Origin: Anthracocystis setariae
Taxonomy: Eukaryota; Basidiomycota; Ustilaginomycetes; Ustilaginales; Ustilaginaceae
NCBI GenBank assembly: GCA_928724745.1
Contig: CAKMXJ010000018.1
Span: 62,001 to 126,000, forward strand
Reading direction: 5' to 3'
DNA length: 64,000 nucleotides
Shown: positions 60,638 to 64,000 of the stretch, piece by piece
Layout of the letters: the number at the start of each line of letters is the position of its first letter
How positions within the stretch are numbered: position 1 is the first letter of the stretch
Notes under the pieces: generated by a model
The model's input: only the letters and a program-made list of their open reading frames with translations
Told to the model about the DNA's origin: nothing
Databases searched by the model: none
Made by a program: the position numbers and the translations under genes

Positions 60638-63286
60638 TTATGATTTCTGCGATGCAGCTGCGGCGTGAAGTCGTTCCTGTCGATGCAAAAAGGTGACGTA
60701 CTCTACGAGGAAGCGCACCTGTTCCGCCGTCTCGATCGCCTTTGGACTCCTCCTCCTTCTAATCGTCTCGATGAGGCATCTCACCGTGTCTAAGATCTCG
60801 TCGCATTCTTCCTGCTCCTCCTTACCACCGTTGCTCTGCATTCGATCCTCTGCACCAGTGATGGCATCGTGCGAGCTCGCACTCGTCGTCCGGTGGATGA
60901 TCTCGACACTACTTCCTCCACTCCCCGTCACGTCCACCGGTGCATCGATCTTGTTCAACCCGACCGTAGACCCTTGACCAACGAAACCCATCTTGACCAG
61001 CCACGCACAGGCGATCAACCCAGCCCGCCCCACACCTCCCCTACAGTGAACCAATACATTCGTCCCCCTCATCGTGCAGTCGGTCACGATGCTCGTCAAG
61101 GCCGCATCCATATCCTCCACATTTGTCGGTGCGAATCCTTCCGCCATCGGCAAACGGTAGATATCGAGCCCAAGACGGTCGGCTTCGGCTTCGTACTCGG
61201 ACCACGGTGCGCCGAGGTAGGAGAGCTCTTCATCATTGAGACAGCACACCACTGCGCGAACACCGATAGAAAAGATGCGTGTGAGGTCGAGACCAAGATC
61301 ACGACAAATTGCTCCTCGACCTCGTACAGGTCCCGAGAGACGCACTTTCTTGCCCGGACAGGAAGAGAGAAGCAGATTGCCTATGGCGGGGCCATCGATG
61401 TTGGCGCCCATTCCGTCCTTGCCCTTGGCATCGGCCGAAGATGAAAGAGACACGGTGTTCTCTCGTGAAGCTTGCTCCGCGAGTTGAGATTGCGAGAGGT
61501 AGTTGGCGGAAGGGTCGGTTGCGGTGATGGAGGTAAGATCGAGCATCCCGCGTAGGCGGATCAGACGGTCGCCGTGAATCTGTTCTTGAGCATGGTCGTT
61601 AAAGTAACTTCCGGTCGCTGCCGTCACCGCCCTTTCACCATCAGAGGTGAGCAGCGAGGCGATGACGCTTTTACTCGAATCCAGCCGGAGCAGTTGCGGC
61701 TCGGCAAGGGCTCGCAGTCGACTTCCTACATCCGCCAACAGGTCGTCTGGCAGGATAGGCGAGATGTGAATGGGATGCGTGTCCGAGGTCTTCATCGCGA
61801 GAGCGTCCTTGATCTGCTGCGGGGGCCGCATTTCATCCGACATAGGACCAGGAGCGTTGCCGTTAGCATCGCTGCCGTTAGTTGTGCTACCAGAGTGGTT
61901 GAGGGGCCCAAGAGACGAGTCGATGCCATTGGAAGGAGCAGAGGGATGAGCTGGCTTGTCGGTGGCAGTCGCGCTCTCCATCTCCTGCGCCATGGTGCGT
62001 TCCTTATCCATTGGTCCACCGACTTCCACGTTGCTGCCAGCTTGCGAGCTAGTCATAAGCACATCGGCTACGCCGCTCTGTTTCTGCTGCCCTGCGTTGT
62101 TTGGGCCGATTTCGACCATGCGAGTAGATCGGTCAAAGCGAGAAAGATCCACCTGATCGGCCGGCTTTGCTGGACTTCTTGCGTCATCTTCTTCAGACGA
62201 CGAAGACTGACGATCCGGAGGTGGCAGCACATCCATAGGCGGAGGGCTGGATGACATGACGATCGAATCAGCGATAGCTTCTCCGAGGTCTTGTTCGACC
62301 TGCTGGCGGTCTCGTAGTTCGGGGTCGTCAGTGCGCAAAACGCGGCTGGCACGTGTATCTGGTGGTGTAGTGAGGGAAGCTGGGCGTTTGAGTCCCAGGC
62401 TTGTGGGTCCACCGTTTGGAGTTGCTGGTCTGGAGCTGATGCGCTCGAACACTTCCGATGGGAGGCTGAGCACTGGCAGATCATCATCGCTATCCATGGG
62501 TGCCACGCCGCCCAACCTCTTGCGGCGTTTCGAGATGAGCCATTTCTTGGCTTCCAATTCTTCCTCTCTTTGGCGAAGCATCGTCTTTTCCACCACTTCG
62601 GGCTGCTGCAATGTGATGGGGATGTAGGCGAAGGGGGAACCACGTGGGCCGAACTTCATGACAGAATACGGACTCAAGTGATGCTGCGAGGCGAGGTGGG
62701 CCAGGTCCATGAGAGCGACCCAATGGTAGTTGCCCGACTCGATGGCAGACTGTTGTGCGCTCGCAACCAGCTTGTCACGCTGCCTGTAATTGTAGTCGCT
62801 GGCGGGAATACGTCCAAATGGGTCGAGGGCATAGCTGCTCAGCCCATCGAAGCCTTTGGTGGCTGGTGGTTGACGAAGCAGGCTGGGATCGCGATCCTGT
62901 GGCTTGGTGGCGACCGAGAAGCTGGCACCTGGAGCCTTGGCGATGCTGGGGTCATTGGCGGCTTCGACGCCTTTGTTTTGGCTGTGGGCGCCGTTGGTGT
63001 TGGCGAGATGACCGTGGGTGGCGCCGTTGTCTTTGGCGTTGCCGCTGATATGGCGATGGGTGGTGGGAGCTCGGCTAGAAGAGGAGTGGGAGTGAGGCTT
63101 GGGTCGATTCGAGTCGGACGCATTGACCTCTTTGTGGGCTTTCTTAATCTGCTGACGCAAGCTGGAAGAGGGTTGGACGGTGGTGCCACCAAGCTCGGAG
63201 ATAGGAGACACCACTGAGGCGAGCGTGTTTCCGTTCGGGGAGAGTGGCGGAGACAGAGTGGGCTGCTGCACTACAGGTTGCGCCAT
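60638..63286 (-). CDS. Large CDKN3-like dual-specificity/tyrosine phosphatase
   Basis: An 882-residue protein. Residues about 665-870 form the phosphatase domain, with VRAVVCCLNDEELSYLGAPW, YRLPMAEGFAPTNVEDMDAA and P-loop HCRGGVGRAG (Cys748, Arg754), as in CDKN3/KAP-type phosphatases; it ends with RRRRSPKAIETAEQVRFLVE. The N-terminal 650 residues are mostly low-complexity, but two short blocks look conserved: RDKLVASAQQSAIESGNYHW with LAHLASQHHLSPYSVMKFG (about 170-205) and RQREEELEAKKWLISKRRKR. Function unknown; human CDKN3 (212 aa) dephosphorylates CDK2. The Cys-Arg loop is intact, so activity is plausible. Confidence 0.82.
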   Translation of the reverse strand: MAQPVVQQPTLSPPLSPNGNTLASVVSPISELGGTTVQPSSSLRQQIKKAHKEVNASDSNRPKPHSHSSSSRAPTTHRHISGNAKDNGATHGHLANTNGAHSQNKGVEAANDPSIAKAPGASFSVATKPQDRDPSLLRQPPATKGFDGLSSYALDPFGRIPASDYNYRQRDKLVASAQQSAIESGNYHWVALMDLAHLASQHHLSPYSVMKFGPRGSPFAYIPITLQQPEVVEKTMLRQREEELEAKKWLISKRRKRLGGVAPMDSDDDLPVLSLPSEVFERISSRPATPNGGPTSLGLKRPASLTTPPDTRASRVLRTDDPELRDRQQVEQDLGEAIADSIVMSSSPPPMDVLPPPDRQSSSSEEDDARSPAKPADQVDLSRFDRSTRMVEIGPNNAGQQKQSGVADVLMTSSQAGSNVEVGGPMDKERTMAQEMESATATDKPAHPSAPSNGIDSSLGPLNHSGSTTNGSDANGNAPGPMSDEMRPPQQIKDALAMKTSDTHPIHISPILPDDLLADVGSRLRALAEPQLLRLDSSKSVIASLLTSDGERAVTAATGSYFNDHAQEQIHGDRLIRLRGMLDLTSITATDPSANYLSQSQLAEQASRENTVSLSSSADAKGKDGMGANIDGPAIGNLLLSSCPGKKVRLSGPVRGRGAICRDLGLDLTRIFSIGVRAVVCCLNDEELSYLGAPWSEYEAEADRLGLDIYRLPMAEGFAPTNVEDMDAALTSIVTDCTMRGTNVLVHCRGGVGRAGLIACAWLVKMGFVGQGSTVGLNKIDAPVDVTGSGGSSVEIIHRTTSASSHDAITGAEDRMQSNGGKEEQEECDEILDTVRCLIETIRRRRSPKAIETAEQVRFLVEYVTFLHRQERLHAAAASQKS

Positions 63287-64000
63287 GATCTATGTCGTCG
63301 GTTAGTAGACGTACTCTAAACCGGCTTGATTCAAAGAGGAAGAAATTGGGATTTGCAGCTCAGAGTTGCGTGCATAGGCGGAGTAGAACGGGAGGATCGA
63401 GGAATGGCTCGAATAGAGACTGGAAGGAAAAGGGCTCTTCTTGAAGTTGTGACGAGGATGCTCCTAGCACCATGCTCGAATGTTAGGACAAGTGCAAGTG
63501 TAGACTGGGACCGAAAGCTGAGCGATTCCAGCGAGCGAACTCGAAAGCGACGAACCGAGACTGTGCCTGTCTCTGTCGCAAAGATGCTGTGATTGATGCG
63601 GTTGAAGTGTTCGGCTGCGTATGTTGGTGGCTCTTTTGGGAATCTACGTAAGCGAACTTGACTGATGAGCTCGCGAATGGCAGCGCAGCGATGCGACCTG
63701 ATCAGGAATCGAATACCGTTTGATAGCAATGGGAATCGTTGTTCAGGATGGAAAGCACGAGGAAGACGGGTGACCAAAAGCGACAAGCCTGTGAGGAATT
63801 GTCGTTCAAGGAAGAGAAGTCGTAGCAGAAGCCGAAACCGTGCGAATAAAGAAGCGGATAGCGCAAAGGGGAGTATGACGTGTAAGTGGATGAAGCTTGA
63901 TGGAATCTGGGAGATCGATTGATTGGAGCGAGATTGAATGGAGCGAGGGAGATGGATGCCGTGGGCAAGACGAGAGATGCTGTTCCAGGGAAGGGATAAA
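63287..64000. other. Upstream region of the CDKN3-like gene
   Basis: 714 bases to the window end. Short ORFs on both strands show no recognisable domain; it is probably promoter and leader, or the end of an unseen neighbour. A CGAAG/AGAAG-rich stretch lies around 63805-63860. Confidence 0.5.

Noticed and set aside
63331..63922. ORFs on both strands at the window end
   Set aside because: Arg/Ser-rich translations without domain or intron structure; more likely leader and promoter.

Overview
The window looks like nuclear DNA from a smut fungus (Basidiomycota, Ustilaginomycetes; Ustilago/Sporisorium type). The evidence is long, mostly intron-free ORFs of GC-rich codon use, a few genes with short GTAAGT...AG introns, a basidiomycete-sized eIF3a, a fungal Cch1 channel and a fungal Pmt2. 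The species call is an inference from gene content and style; no rRNA, tRNA or CRISPR locus was found.

Layout. 0-20 kb: tail of an MFS transporter, YVH1 phosphatase, SF3B2/CUS1 splicing factor, eIF3a, a VTT/TMEM41-type membrane protein, proteasome alpha-4 (three exons) and the giant calcium channel CCH1. 20-25.7 kb: a gene-free island made of diverged repeats (a duplicated satellite-like block with a TGGTGA microsatellite, a GC-rich palindrome-rich patch, at least three copies or pieces of an LTR-like element of about 630 bp, and a palindromic MITE family). 25.9-32.5 kb: an eight-exon HAD hydrolase, cytochrome oxidase subunit IV, and a large protein with an SH3BGR/thioredoxin-like N-terminus. 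32.96-34.87 kb: a structurally complete pogo-type DNA transposon. 36-64 kb: housekeeping genes, tightly packed and often convergent or divergent: a Pumilio protein, RRP43, COG7, CDC37, ISA2, NAC-alpha, an SLC35F-like transporter, PMT2, GET2, HID1, TFB1 and a large CDKN3-like phosphatase.

The genes are not a pathway cluster. Loose functional themes are the secretory route (COG7, PMT2, GET2, HID1, VTT protein), translation and protein folding (eIF3a, NAC-alpha, CDC37), mitochondria (COX subunit IV, ISA2) and RNA processing (SF3B2, RRP43, PUF). The accessory content is confined to the 20-25.7 kb island and the pogo element. I did not find convincing evidence of an undescribed multi-gene system. 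The strongest novel-looking items are the intact pogo element, the new-looking LTR/MITE families and their nested or inverted arrangement, and the uncharacterised 911-residue SH3BGR-fold protein. All family calls come from reading motifs, without database searches.
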